The notes under the pieces are model-generated. The model was given only the letters and a program-made list of their open reading frames with translations. It did not search any database and was not told where the DNA came from. 64,000 nucleotides of DNA from Victivallis lenta (lineage in GTDB: Bacteria; Verrucomicrobiota; Lentisphaeria; Victivallales; Victivallaceae): NCBI RefSeq assembly GCF_009695545.1, contig NZ_VUNS01000004.1, positions 62,001 through 126,000 of the forward strand. Reading direction: 5' to 3'. The position numbers and the translations under genes are program-made. Below are positions 15,264 through 24,286 of this stretch, piece by piece; the first letter of the stretch is position 1, and the number at the start of each line of letters is the position of its first letter.

Positions 15264-16862
15264 CTACAACTCCGCCGTGGAACGGTTCAGCTCTTCCGGG
15301 GTGGTAATGCCGGCCCGGACCTTCGCCAGGCCGTCCTCCTGCAGCGTCACCATGCCCTCCCTGACCGCAATCGCTTCCAGCTCCGAACTCGACGCGCTGC
15401 GGTTGATCGCCGCGCGCAGTTCGTCGCTGACCGTCAGCAGCTCGAAAATGCCGCAGCGCCCCTTGTAGCCGGAGCCGTTGCATCTGCGGCACCTGTTCCC
15501 GGCCGCATCGGTCGTCTTCCCGTGGCAGACCGGGCAGATTTTGCGGACCAGCCGCTGCGAAAGCACGCCGAACAGCGCCGACGAAACCAGGAAGTTCTCG
15601 ACGCCCATATCGAGCAGGCGGGTCACCGCGCCGACCGCGTCGTTCGTGTGCAGCGTCGAAAGCACGAGGTGGCCGGTCAGCGCCGCGTTGATCGCGATGT
15701 CGGCGGTTTCGCGGTCGCGGATCTCGCCGACCAGAATGATGTCGGGGTCCTGCCGCACAATGCTGCGCAGTCCGGTCGCAAAGGTCACGCCGATCTTCGA
15801 ATTGACCTGCATCTGGCAGAGCCCGGCCATTTTGTATTCGACCGGGTCCTCGACCGTGATGATCTTCTTGCGATTGTCGTTCAGCTGGTTGATCACGCTG
15901 TACAGCGTGGTCGTCTTGCCGCTGCCGGTCGGACCGACCACGAGAATGATGCCGTGCGGAATCTGGATCAGCTTTCTGAACTGCGCGAGATGGGTCGGCG
16001 ACATGCCGAGGATGCCGAGGTCGAATGAAATCGCCTCCTGGTTCAGCAGCCGCAGCACGATGCTTTCGCCGGTCAGGATCGGAATCGTCGAGATGCGCAT
16101 GTCGAGCTCCTGCCGGCCGAGCTGGATATTCGTGCGGCCGTCCTGCGGCAACCGGCTCTCGGCGATGTTGAGCCCGCCGAGCAGCTTGATGCGCGACGCG
16201 ATGGCCGGAAACTGCGAAAGCGGCGTGCTGATGATCTCGGTCAGAACACCGTCCACCCGGCATCGGACCGCGACGTTCTCTTCGCCGGGCTCGATGTGGA
16301 TGTCCGACGCGCCGAGCTCAATCGCGCGCGTGAAAATGTCGTTCACAAGCCGGACGATCCGCGCCTCGCCCGCCATCGAACGGAGCGTGTTCTCATCCTC
16401 GAGCTCCATCACCTCGTTTTCTTCTTCAAGGCTCTGGAGCTTGCTCGAAAGCCGCTCGAGGAAGGTACGGCGGACGAAACGGAACTTCGCGCCGGTCTTC
16501 CAGGTGCGGCGGACGAGGAACGTCAGCTGCTCGAGGTCGTACGGATCGACGACGAGAAACGTGATCGCATCGGCGTCCCACTCGGCCGGCAGGCAGCCGT
16601 TCGCGTTGAAAAAGTCGTACGGCGCATCCGGAAACGGCTCCGGCGTCCGGAACTCCTCCTCCTCGACCGGCTCCGTCCCGTAGGCGGCGGCATAGAGCGC
16701 GACCAGCTGTGACTCGGAGAGCGCGCCGGACTGGATCAACGCGCGGTCGGCCGCCCTGACCTCCTCGCGGGAGGGGGAAGCCGGGTAGTCCGGACTCTTC
16801 TCCGCCAGCATCCCGCGCAGCCGTTTCCGGGCGGCGGCGAAATCGTATCCGTCCGCACTCAT
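15264..16862 (-). CDS. gspE: Type II secretion ATPase GspE
   Basis: Cytoplasmic hexameric ATPase powering pseudopilus assembly. The 532 residues include the N-terminal GspL-binding domain, SDIHIEP near 186-192, Walker A GPTGSGKTT at 310-318, an Asp box around EDPVEYKMAGLCQMQVN, Walker B DIILVGEIRD at 374-383 and the His box LSTLHTNDA. The four-cysteine zinc motif specific to GspE/PilB is intact (C443, C446, C458, C461). It overlaps gspD by four bases. Confidence 0.96.
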   Translation of the reverse strand: MSADGYDFAAARKRLRGMLAEKSPDYPASPSREEVRAADRALIQSGALSESQLVALYAAAYGTEPVEEEEFRTPEPFPDAPYDFFNANGCLPAEWDADAITFLVVDPYDLEQLTFLVRRTWKTGAKFRFVRRTFLERLSSKLQSLEEENEVMELEDENTLRSMAGEARIVRLVNDIFTRAIELGASDIHIEPGEENVAVRCRVDGVLTEIISTPLSQFPAIASRIKLLGGLNIAESRLPQDGRTNIQLGRQELDMRISTIPILTGESIVLRLLNQEAISFDLGILGMSPTHLAQFRKLIQIPHGIILVVGPTGSGKTTTLYSVINQLNDNRKKIITVEDPVEYKMAGLCQMQVNSKIGVTFATGLRSIVRQDPDIILVGEIRDRETADIAINAALTGHLVLSTLHTNDAVGAVTRLLDMGVENFLVSSALFGVLSQRLVRKICPVCHGKTTDAAGNRCRRCNGSGYKGRCGIFELLTVSDELRAAINRSASSSELEAIAVREGMVTLQEDGLAKVRAGITTPEELNRSTAEL

Positions 16863-19150
16863 CGCCAGAACTCCGAACTGTCGAATTTATTGGCCCCCTT
16901 GCGCGGCTTCGCCTTGTCGCCGATCGTCTGGTCGAAGTCGTTCAGGCTCGAAAGCGCCTCGTTGTAACGCTTGATCAGCTCTTCGACCGGGCTGCGTTCA
17001 TCCACAATGTAGCCGGTGATCAGAACGAGGATCTCGGAGCGCTCAACCTTCGCCTCGGTGCTGCCGAAGAGCCGCCGCAGGAACGGGATGTCGTTCACGA
17101 ACGGAACGGACTGCAGTTCGTCGTTGCGCTTTTCCTGAATCAGCCCGCCGATGACCATGGTGCGGCCGTTGGCGATGGTCATGCCGGTCTCGATCTCCCG
17201 GACCGTGAGCTCCGGCGAATCGATCGTGGAGCTCGTGGTGTTCTTGATTGCGTCCGACAGCGTCTGCGTGACGTCAAGCGTGATGAGGTCGGTGCTCGTG
17301 ATCTGCGGCGTCAGCGTGAGGATGATGCCGGTATCCTCGTATTTATAAGTCTGCGTCACGCGTCCCTCGGAGGAGGAGTCCGTGATGCCGCCGGTGATGA
17401 CCGGCACCCGGCTGCCGACCTGAATCCGCGCCTCGGTATGGCTCGCAACCAGCAGCTGCGGGCTCGAAATGACCTTGATCGCATTGTTCCCGGCCAGCGC
17501 CCGGATATAGCCGAACTTGTTCTCGGGGTTGTTCGGGTCGTTCAGCAGGAAGGTGAAGCCCTCCTGCTTGCTCTCGCCGAACGGCGTCAGGTTCTCGTAA
17601 TTCGTGCCGAGCATGGAGTTCAGGCCGCTGCCGCTGCCCTTGGCCGCAAACTCGAGCCCGAACTTCGTCGACTCGGTCAGCGTGACCTCGACCACGAGCA
17701 CCTGCAGCAGCACCTGGGCCGGAACCACGTCGAGCCGGTCGAGCAGCGCCTTGATGCTCGCGTAGGTGCGCGGCGTGGTGCGGACCACGAGACGGTTCAG
17801 CATTCCGTCCGCGAAGATGCGGACCGGCGTATCGAAGAGGCTCGAACTCAGGTCGGTCTGCGTACTGTTGGAGAGCGTCGATCCGGTATTCGCGTTCCGG
17901 TTGTTGTTCTGCGCGGTGTTCCGGTTCGAGGAGGAGACCGTGCTCAGCGTATCGGTGCGGATGGTTCCGGTCGAGGTATCGATGGTCTGGGTCGCGCCCT
18001 GCGTGTTGTAGATGATCGAGAGCGCCTGCGCCAGCTGCGCCGCGCGGTTGTGGCTGACTTTGTAGACGAAAACGCGCTCCTGGTCGATCGAATCGGCGCT
18101 GTCGAAAATGTCGATCCACTTCTGGATCTCCTCGATCGCATCCTGCGTCGCGGCCGAAACCACGATCATCTGGAGCCGGTCGATGCCGACCAGCTGGATC
18201 GCTCCGGGCAGCTCGGTCTTGTCGGTGGTCTGCGTCACCGTGAAACCGAGCACGGGCAGGACATTCTGCAGCTCCTCGACCACCTTGGTCGGCAGGATGT
18301 TGCGGCACGGCACCGGCATGCGGGGCCAGTTGCGGCGCGCGCTCTGGTCGATGACTTCGAGAATCTGGCGCAGCTTCGCGATATTGCCCGCATCGTCGCA
18401 GATCAGGATCGCGTTCGGCCGGGTCAGTTCGACACAGACGCTGTCTTTGCCGAGAAACGGCTTGAGCTGCGTCACAACGTCTTTGGCGGTCGAATTCTTG
18501 AGCGGATAGTAGAAGATCTCGCTGCCGACTCGCGCGCCGGGCTGCTGGGCGAGCTTCGGCAGCGCCATGATCTTCAGGAGCGAATCCTCGACGGTCACGC
18601 CGGCGCCGGCCAGATTCAGCATGCGGTCGAAGGTGTTCCAGAGCTCCCGCCGGGTCATGTTCGAATTCAGATTCAGCGTCACGACGCCCTTGAGGTCGCT
18701 GTCCGCCACAAAGTTGAAGCCGAGCACATCGGCGAAGGCCGGCAGGACGTCGAGCAGCGGCGCGCTGTTGAACACGAGCGACACCGGAATCTCCTCGTCC
18801 CCGTTCATCAGCAGGAAGTCATCGTAAAAATGCGGCGTATCCTCCGCCTTCGGCGCCTCCGGCGGCGCGGGCTTCCCGCCTTTGTAGCTCAGCGCCTCGA
18901 GCTTCTTCTTCCCAAGCTCCCCCTCCCCGGCCGGTTTCGGAAGAACCTGTTCCTCTTCGATCGACTCGGGTTTGGCCGCCTCCCGGGGCTGCCGCTCGCT
19001 GCGCAGGAATTCGAAGCGGTCTTTCTTCTTTGCGTCCTCCTCCTCTTCGGGGCGGAACATCGCACAGGAGGAGAGCAGCAGCCCGGAGAGCACGACGGCG
19101 ACCGGCGTTCCGATACGCGGCAGAAGGTGTGTCATTCTTTTTCTTCTCAT
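16859..19150 (-). CDS. gspD: Type II secretion outer-membrane secretin GspD, lipoprotein-like leader
   Basis: Forms the outer-membrane export channel. The 763-residue protein begins with a signal peptide ending LLSSC (cysteine 29), a lipobox, so it may be lipid-anchored without a separate pilotin. A charged linker (roughly 30-110) precedes the N0 domain (PVSLVFNSAPLLDVLPAFADVLGFNFVAD) and N1-N3 repeats. A low-complexity Asn/Thr/Ser insertion around 400-440 (NRNTAQNNNRNANTGST) sits in N3, and the secretin core includes VPVITGGITDSSSEG and EDTGIILTLTPQI. An ATG at 19135 is an equally possible start. The gene is 59 bases from the gspC-like gene. Confidence 0.94.
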   Translation of the reverse strand: MRRKRMTHLLPRIGTPVAVVLSGLLLSSCAMFRPEEEEDAKKKDRFEFLRSERQPREAAKPESIEEEQVLPKPAGEGELGKKKLEALSYKGGKPAPPEAPKAEDTPHFYDDFLLMNGDEEIPVSLVFNSAPLLDVLPAFADVLGFNFVADSDLKGVVTLNLNSNMTRRELWNTFDRMLNLAGAGVTVEDSLLKIMALPKLAQQPGARVGSEIFYYPLKNSTAKDVVTQLKPFLGKDSVCVELTRPNAILICDDAGNIAKLRQILEVIDQSARRNWPRMPVPCRNILPTKVVEELQNVLPVLGFTVTQTTDKTELPGAIQLVGIDRLQMIVVSAATQDAIEEIQKWIDIFDSADSIDQERVFVYKVSHNRAAQLAQALSIIYNTQGATQTIDTSTGTIRTDTLSTVSSSNRNTAQNNNRNANTGSTLSNSTQTDLSSSLFDTPVRIFADGMLNRLVVRTTPRTYASIKALLDRLDVVPAQVLLQVLVVEVTLTESTKFGLEFAAKGSGSGLNSMLGTNYENLTPFGESKQEGFTFLLNDPNNPENKFGYIRALAGNNAIKVISSPQLLVASHTEARIQVGSRVPVITGGITDSSSEGRVTQTYKYEDTGIILTLTPQITSTDLITLDVTQTLSDAIKNTTSSTIDSPELTVREIETGMTIANGRTMVIGGLIQEKRNDELQSVPFVNDIPFLRRLFGSTEAKVERSEILVLITGYIVDERSPVEELIKRYNEALSSLNDFDQTIGDKAKPRKGANKFDSSEFWR

Positions 19151-19209
19151 TATTATTTACCGGTTTCTTTCTATTTCAGAAATTTCATAAAAAACAATCC
19201 GCCGGATTC

Positions 19210-20085
19210 TCACCGTCCGGGCGGCGGGCCGCCGGGCCCGCCGCCTGCATTGCCGCCGCGGTTGCCGCCCGGATTCCGGTTCTGGTTCTGATTCCGCACG
19301 GTATCGCGCATCATCCGCATCATCTGGAAGTTCTGCATCATCTGCATCTGCTGCATCTGCTGCATCTGCTGGAAGAAGTTGCCGCGCCGGTTGTTGTTCG
19401 TGCCGGTCGAAGCCTTCGCCTGGTTTTTCGACGGCTCCTGCAGCTCAAGTTCCATTTTGTCGCTGCCGCGGGTCAGCACGGCGCCGGTACGGGTGATCTC
19501 GGTCAGCGTGTAACCGTTGGCCAGCGTCTCCCCGATCCGCACATACTGCCTGAGCGCGCCGATCTGCGTGGAGGAAGCATTGTTGCCGCTGCCGCCGGCG
19601 CCGGCGCGGTTCCAGCTGCCGAAACGGTTCCGGGCCGCCCCCGGCGCGGCGCCCAGATTCCCGGGAGGCATCGGGGGCCCGCCCGGGAAACCGCCGAAGC
19701 CGCCCGGCCCCCCCATCATGCCGGGGAAGTTCCGGTTGTTCGACGCGCTCTTCTGCAGAATAATCGCCCCTTTGCAGTCGCCGATCTCGAAGGTCCCGAC
19801 CAGAGAAAGTTCGACACGATTCGAGCGGCCGCGGCCGAACACCGCGTTCGGACAGCGGTCCGGGTTGAAAATATTGTTGTCCACAATCGTCGCCAGAAGC
19901 GAACCGACCGACTCCGGCGGAGCCGTTTTCACCGTATTCCCCGGCGTTGCGGCCGTGCTCTTTTTCGGGCTGCGCGCCTTCACCGTCAACGTCTCTTCGG
20001 CTTTGCCGCCCGTGAAACGCCCGACCACGACGGCCAGCAGCCAGACCGCCAGCAGGAGATTGACCAGTATGAGGACGATTCTCAT
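19210..20085 (-). CDS. gspC: GspC-like inner-membrane protein with Met/Gln/Gly-rich tail
   Basis: The 291 residues start MRIVLILVNLLLAVWLLAVVVGRF, a single N-terminal membrane helix as in GspC. A short linker leads to VGSLLATIVDNNIFNPDR, matching the start of the HR domain that binds secretin, and to a beta domain with VELSLVGTFEIGDCKGAIIL. A Gly/Pro/Asn-rich loop (about 130-190) and a C-terminal tail with FFQQMQQMQQMQMMQNFQMM and NQNQNRNPGGNRGG are unusual. Start chosen at the ATGA overlap with the upstream gene. The GspC call relies on topology, motif and position between M and D. Confidence 0.75.
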   Translation of the reverse strand: MRIVLILVNLLLAVWLLAVVVGRFTGGKAEETLTVKARSPKKSTAATPGNTVKTAPPESVGSLLATIVDNNIFNPDRCPNAVFGRGRSNRVELSLVGTFEIGDCKGAIILQKSASNNRNFPGMMGGPGGFGGFPGGPPMPPGNLGAAPGAARNRFGSWNRAGAGGSGNNASSTQIGALRQYVRIGETLANGYTLTEITRTGAVLTRGSDKMELELQEPSKNQAKASTGTNNNRRGNFFQQMQQMQQMQMMQNFQMMRMMRDTVRNQNQNRNPGGNRGGNAGGGPGGPPPGR

Positions 20086-20711
20086 TTTCCGCCGCCTCCG
20101 TTTTCCGCCGCGTCGCCGTCGAAGCCGATGACCCGGATCGCGCCGTTGAAGTTCAGGTTCTGGACCACGGTTCCGGCGGAGGAGGCATTCTGGCCGCGCA
20201 CCGGTTCCGGCCGCAGGTCGAACCGCCGCCACGAAACGAGCGGGCTCTTCTCCCGCAGCTTCGCCAGAAACGCCGTGATCGCCTCGAGCGTGCCGACGGT
20301 CGACAGGTCGATCTCGGCGTAATAAAGTTCATTGTTGATCCGGCTCGTCCGCACCGAACCGAGACTGTTCAGCTTGAGCTCGACATCACGCGCGGCCTGC
20401 TGAATCCGGTTGCGCAGCTCGGTATCGACCACGCCGTCGCGCTCCTCGCGCCAATAGCTGCCGAGCTGCTTTCCGTACCGCGTCCTGAGCTCCCCGGCAG
20501 CTTTCTGCCGGGCTTTCAGCGCCGCATTCTGCTGCCGCAGCTCCCTGACCTCGCGCTCGACCGCGCCGATGCGCTCCGCCGCCGGCATCAGGTCGCCGAT
20601 CGACCCGCTGAACTGCCAGAGCAGGAAAATCCAGCTCAGCGCGAGACAGCCCAGCGCAACGGTCAGCTTGCCGCGGCCGGTCTTGACGAACTCCCTGAAT
20701 TTCGCGTTCAT
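20082..20711 (-). CDS. gspM: GspM-like inner-membrane protein
   Basis: The 209-residue bitopic protein has a short cytoplasmic N-terminus, a membrane helix near 17-36 (LTVALGCLALSWIFLLWQF), a coiled coil (IGAVEREVRELRQQNAALKARQKA, split by a helix break) and a ferredoxin-like periplasmic domain with the FLAKLREKSPLVSWRRFDLRP segment seen in GspM/PilO folds. It overlaps both neighbours by four bases. The assignment is structural and positional: L-M-C order upstream of the secretin. Confidence 0.75.
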   Translation of the reverse strand: MNAKFREFVKTGRGKLTVALGCLALSWIFLLWQFSGSIGDLMPAAERIGAVEREVRELRQQNAALKARQKAAGELRTRYGKQLGSYWREERDGVVDTELRNRIQQAARDVELKLNSLGSVRTSRINNELYYAEIDLSTVGTLEAITAFLAKLREKSPLVSWRRFDLRPEPVRGQNASSAGTVVQNLNFNGAIRVIGFDGDAAENGGGGK

Positions 20712-21928
20712 TTCGACGCCTCCCCGGCCGGCACGAGCTTCAGGGTGATCATGGTCACCGTGTCGCCCATCCGCCGCTGCTGGAGCTGGCCGATCTTCCA
20801 GTATGGAATCCGGCGGAACAGCGAGGGCAGATCGAGGTTGTCCGCCTCGCTCTGCAACATGAGGTCGACGCTCGACTCGCTCCAGCGCAAACTCGAAACC
20901 ATGACGTTGGAGGGCAGGATCGACGTCAGCGCCGCGAGCTTCGGCAGGACATCCGGCTCCCCGGCCGCGAGGCTGACCACCCGGTTCAGCTCCCGCTGCT
21001 CCTTTTCGAAGCTGCGCAGCTTCGCCGTCAGCGAGGAGTTCTCGGCCTTGATGCGGTCGCGCTCCCCGGCCAGGCGGCTGAACGTCTGATAATTCTGCCG
21101 GTAGCTGCCGGCTGCCGACCAGAGATAGTTCCCGGCGATCAGCAGAACCAGAAGCGCGGTGATCCTGAGCTGGTTCCGGTAACGGCGCGGACGAAGTTCA
21201 GCCGGGAGCAGCCGGAGCGCGCGCTCCTGCTGGCCGAACGACGGCGAAACAACCAGCCGCGCGGCCAGCAGGCACTCGAAAAAATCCCCGACGCGGAATC
21301 CGCCGTCGGCGGGCAATTTGAATTCGGACGAAAAAATCGTCAGCCACGGACGGAAATCCGGCTCCGGCGGGCTCGGCCGCCATTCGCCGTCCTCGAAACC
21401 GAAATCCGGATCGGTCCGCGGCAGATCGGCCGGAGGGTCCCCGGCCCGGACGGCGAGCAGCGGATACAGGAACTCGTCCGCCCGCCCCCCCGCCTGGGTC
21501 AGCATGGCGGCCGGGTGCTCAAGCGCGCTCCCCGGAATCACATAGACATTGACCGGAACGTTTCCCTCCGCATCGGTTTCGCCGGCAAAAAACTGGAACC
21601 GGCAGTTATCGGGAACCGTCAGCATCCGCTGCGGCAGCTCGAGTTCCAGCGCTTCGCGCCGGGCGCGCGGCGGCAGATCGATCGACAGGAAACGGAAGAA
21701 GATGCCGCCGGCAAGCGCCCCGGTCAGGAAGAGCGGACACTCCCTGCCCCGGCCCAGGCGCCGCAGTACCCGGCGCCACGCCTCGGCCGGATCGTGCGCC
21801 TCGATCGATTCGACGACGCTGCGCTCGACCGCATACTGCGCACCGCGGCGGCGGAACTGGCAGCCCCGCACCGACGCGGCATCGAACGCCAGCACCGAAA
21901 ACTCCCGAAAGTGACTGTTCCTCATCAT
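20708..21928 (-). CDS. gspL: GspL-like inner-membrane protein
   Basis: About 406 residues. The first about 250 form an ASKHA/actin-like cytoplasmic domain (FSVLAFDAASVRGCQFRRRG at the start, FFRFLSIDLPPRARREALELELP, then FLYPLLAVRAG), followed by a membrane helix near 258-275 (ITALLVLLIAGNYLWSA) and a coiled-coil plus periplasmic domain ending TMITLKLVP. This is the GspL/PilM-N architecture that recruits GspE. I start at the ATG at 21928, 20 bases after the upstream stop. An in-frame start at 21976 would overlap the upstream gene by 29 bases. Confidence 0.8.
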   Translation of the reverse strand: MMRNSHFREFSVLAFDAASVRGCQFRRRGAQYAVERSVVESIEAHDPAEAWRRVLRRLGRGRECPLFLTGALAGGIFFRFLSIDLPPRARREALELELPQRMLTVPDNCRFQFFAGETDAEGNVPVNVYVIPGSALEHPAAMLTQAGGRADEFLYPLLAVRAGDPPADLPRTDPDFGFEDGEWRPSPPEPDFRPWLTIFSSEFKLPADGGFRVGDFFECLLAARLVVSPSFGQQERALRLLPAELRPRRYRNQLRITALLVLLIAGNYLWSAAGSYRQNYQTFSRLAGERDRIKAENSSLTAKLRSFEKEQRELNRVVSLAAGEPDVLPKLAALTSILPSNVMVSSLRWSESSVDLMLQSEADNLDLPSLFRRIPYWKIGQLQQRRMGDTVTMITLKLVPAGEASK

Positions 21929-21947
21929 TTTCCGCAGGCGTCCCCGG

Positions 21948-22622
21948 TTACGGCCGGGCCGGCCGATCGGCTTCAAGCTGCTTGATCAGCTCCTGCATTT
22001 TCGCGCGCGCGGCCGCCGGATCGGTCCGGCGCAGCTCTTCGACTTCGGCCATCTCCTTCGGGAACTTCTGCCGGAGCTGCCGGAGCTGCTGCATCGGGTT
22101 GGCGCGCATCCGCGGCGCATCCTCGCCCGGAACGTCCCCGCGGCCGCCCATGCGTCCGGGACCCTGTCCGGGACGGCCGAAAGGAAGGGCGATCCCGGCC
22201 TTTTCGGCAAGTTCGCGCATTTTGCGGAAGGCGGCCATGCGGTCGGTTTTCTGGAGCTCTTCGATCTCGGCCATCTCCTTCGGATATTTCTCCTTCAGCT
22301 CGGCCATCTGCTCGGCGAACGTTTTCGGAATCTCGATGCCGGCCTTTTTCGCCAGTTCACGGAGTTTCGCATCGGCTTCGGCGCGCAGCTTCTCGATTTC
22401 GGCATACTCCGCCGGGAATTTCTCCTTGATCTGCGCTTCGGCCTCGGCGCGCGGGTCTCCGCGCCGCTCCATGCCGTCGCGGCCGGGGCGGAACCGGCGG
22501 CCGCCGTCGCGGCTCTCATCGGTCCGGCTGCCGCCCGGCACGGCGGGGGCATCCGCGGCGGCCGCGGAAAAGAGGATCAGCGCCGAAGCGAGAGTTCCAA
22601 GAAAAAAAGCAGTCTGTTTCAT
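21948..22622 (-). CDS. Exported triple-repeat coiled-coil protein, first gene of the T2SS operon
   Basis: The 224-residue protein has a signal peptide (MKQTAFFLGTLASALILFSA) and an arginine/glycine-rich linker. Three copies of a roughly 45-residue helical repeat with core K-F/Y-P-x-E-M/Y-A-E-I/V-E-x-L follow, near residues 65, 105 and 185, each followed by a basic/acidic helix and, in the first two, by KAGIxxP. A GGGAG site precedes the ATG; an upstream in-frame start lacks one. It is probably periplasmic. I recognise no family. Its place directly before gspL suggests a role in secretion or a cotranscribed substrate or chaperone. Confidence 0.75.
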   Translation of the reverse strand: MKQTAFFLGTLASALILFSAAAADAPAVPGGSRTDESRDGGRRFRPGRDGMERRGDPRAEAEAQIKEKFPAEYAEIEKLRAEADAKLRELAKKAGIEIPKTFAEQMAELKEKYPKEMAEIEELQKTDRMAAFRKMRELAEKAGIALPFGRPGQGPGRMGGRGDVPGEDAPRMRANPMQQLRQLRQKFPKEMAEVEELRRTDPAAARAKMQELIKQLEADRPARP

Positions 22623-22724
22623 GGTCACGGCTCCCTGTTGTTGAGTCACTTCAGTTCCAGTTGAAAACCTGCATACACCCGTTTTAACGCAAAGCGCGCG
22701 CCGCTTATTGTGTCCTCCTCCGGT

Positions 22725-22752
22725 AAAATATCCCGAATTCCCTGAATTTCAA
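22725..22752 (-). promoter_or_regulatory. Probable promoter of the T2SS operon
   Basis: On the minus strand, TTGAAA (22747-22752), 16 bases, TATTTT (22725-22730), about 100 bases before the first gene's ATG. It is back-to-back with the plus-strand promoter at 22837. No terminator-like hairpin is visible between the operon's genes, so one transcript of about 12 kb is likely. Confidence 0.5.
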
Positions 22753-22836
22753 ACCTTCTCTCCTCAAACCGCATTCGTTTTCCTGACATTCCGGGTCATC
22801 CCGGCCTTCCTCCGCCGTCTTTCCGGCGCATTCCGC

Positions 22837-22865
22837 TTGACAAATCTCCGGGCAGCGTGTATGAT
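22837..22865 (+). promoter_or_regulatory. Promoter of the first LacI-type regulator
   Basis: TTGACA (22837-22842), exactly 17 bases, TATGAT (22860-22865). An ATG at 22857 lies inside this promoter, so the translation start must be further down, at 22914. Confidence 0.85.
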
Positions 22866-22913
22866 ATGCCGGTAATATACGTTGCATGTGAAATCCCCGG
22901 AGAGCAGGCTGCC

Positions 22914-24005
22914 ATGAACGGCAAAATCAATATCAACACGATCGCGAAAACGGCGAAGGTTTCGACCACCACGGTGTCGAACTTCATCAACGGCACCGAG
23001 GTCTTCCCGATCTCCCCGGATACGCGGACGAGGATCAAAGACGCGATGCGGCAGCTCAACTACCGCCCGCACATCGGCGGCATTCTCATGCGCCGCAACG
23101 CGCCGCGGCGCGGCCGGGTCGGCTTCGTGATGGGGGAGGACGTCACCTCGCCGGTCCTCCACACGGCCGGAATTCCGCTCGTGCAGCGGATTTTGTGCGA
23201 GCTCGAAAAAGCGCTCGACGAGCGGCTCGACATGAACCTTGAAATCCTGCGGATCAGGGACGAAGACTCCCGCTCCGAATGGAACGCGCGGCTGCTCGAC
23301 CTCGACTGCCTCGTCAACTACGGGCAGGTCAACAGCCTCATGTGCGACACGCTCTCCCGGCGCAACCTGCCGATGATCGAGGTCTATTCAGCCGAAACCT
23401 TCCGCCGCCACGGCGATTTCACCGGCGTCGACGAGGAGTTCGACTTCCTGTACTGGCGGAACGACCGGCAGATCGAAACGCTGTTCGACCACTTCCACCG
23501 GCGGGGAGCGCGGCGGTTCATCTTCGTGTCGAGCTGCAACGTCAGGGCGCTGCGGCCGGACTACTACGGTTACGACGCCGAAATGAAGCTCGAGGGCTTC
23601 AAGCGGGCGCTGGCCGCCCATCCGGACGCTTCCGGCACGATCCTCATGCCGCGCAATGTGGGGGATTTCAACATGTTCCGCGAATTCAAGCTGATCCGCG
23701 AGCTGCTCGAGCGCGAACAGAAAGCGCTCGCCGGAGCCGATGCCGTGATCTGCCACAACGATATCGTCGCGCAGGGAGCCGCCTCGATCGCGCTCGAACT
23801 GGGCCGGAAACCCGGCGCGGACCTCATGCTTTCCGGCGAAGGAGATTACCGCGAATTCCAGGAATGGCACCCGGCGGTCACGACCAGCAGCGTCGACTAC
23901 GCGGCCCTGACCGAACGGCTCTGCGAATTGATCGAGCTCCGAACCGCGGGCCGCGCCGGGAAGCTCCTCCGGATCGAACTGCCCACGCTGCTGCTCAGGC
24001 CGTAG
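22914..24005 (+). CDS. LacI-family transcriptional regulator (copy 1)
   Basis: The 363-residue repressor has an N-terminal helix-turn-helix ININTIAKTAKVSTTTVSNFINGTEVFPIS, a hinge-helix region LNYRPHIGGILMRRNAPRRG, and a periplasmic-binding-protein sensor domain (VGFVMGEDV, CHNDIVAQGAASIALELG, LSGEGDYREF). The ATG at 22914 has GGAGAGCAGG upstream and lies 49 bases after the promoter -10. It is strongly similar along its whole length to the regulator at 25882-26973; the two flank a pair of duplicated pseudopilin genes. The ligand is probably a sugar or oligosaccharide but cannot be named. Confidence 0.92.
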   Translation: MNGKININTIAKTAKVSTTTVSNFINGTEVFPISPDTRTRIKDAMRQLNYRPHIGGILMRRNAPRRGRVGFVMGEDVTSPVLHTAGIPLVQRILCELEKALDERLDMNLEILRIRDEDSRSEWNARLLDLDCLVNYGQVNSLMCDTLSRRNLPMIEVYSAETFRRHGDFTGVDEEFDFLYWRNDRQIETLFDHFHRRGARRFIFVSSCNVRALRPDYYGYDAEMKLEGFKRALAAHPDASGTILMPRNVGDFNMFREFKLIRELLEREQKALAGADAVICHNDIVAQGAASIALELGRKPGADLMLSGEGDYREFQEWHPAVTTSSVDYAALTERLCELIELRTAGRAGKLLRIELPTLLLRP

Positions 24006-24079
24006 CGGCGGCCGGGAGCGGCCCGTTCACCGGTTTCATCCGTTCGGCAGCTCCTCTGTATCCCGCAGCCGGAAACATG

Positions 24080-24100
24080 GCCGGCACTCCGGCATTTTTT
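24080..24100 (+). terminator. Rho-independent terminator after regulator 1
   Basis: GCCGG-CACT-CCGGC (24080-24093) followed by ATTTTTT, with a second T-run shortly after. It isolates the regulator from the pseudopilin gene, which has its own promoter. Confidence 0.75.
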
Positions 24101-24121
24101 CCATTTTTTTTCAATACCCTC

Positions 24122-24150
24122 TTGACAACCGCTTTTCGGTTTGGTATAAT
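24122..24150 (+). promoter_or_regulatory. Perfect-consensus promoter of the first pseudopilin gene
   Basis: TTGACA (24122-24127), 17 bases, TATAAT (24145-24150). It matches the sigma-70 consensus at all twelve positions, so basal expression could be very high unless repressed. The predicted leader is about 200 bases and A-rich. Confidence 0.85.
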
Positions 24151-24286
24151 TATATTGCAGGATATACGATCAACATACAATGTTCAACATATAACCATCA
24201 ACATCCGATATAAACGACAGGAGGTTCACAACAACGGAAATTTGAAGATGATCACAATGTGCGGCAAGGCGGAGCATGGGGAGCGT

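Noticed and set aside
14205-16028. Long open reading frame (607 codons) on the plus strand opposite gspE and gspF
   Set aside because: It lies antisense to genes with full catalytic motifs, has an Arg/His/Asp/Gln-rich composition typical of the complement of GC-rich genes, and has no recognisable domain.
17438-19291. 617-codon plus-strand reading frame opposite the secretin gene
   Set aside because: A shadow of gspD caused by high third-position GC; no motif, and the minus-strand protein is clearly real.
22857-22913. Upstream ATG extending the first LacI-type regulator by 19 residues
   Set aside because: The ATG at 22857 lies inside the TTGACA-17-TATGAT promoter; the ATG at 22914 has a binding site and matches the paralogue's N-terminus.
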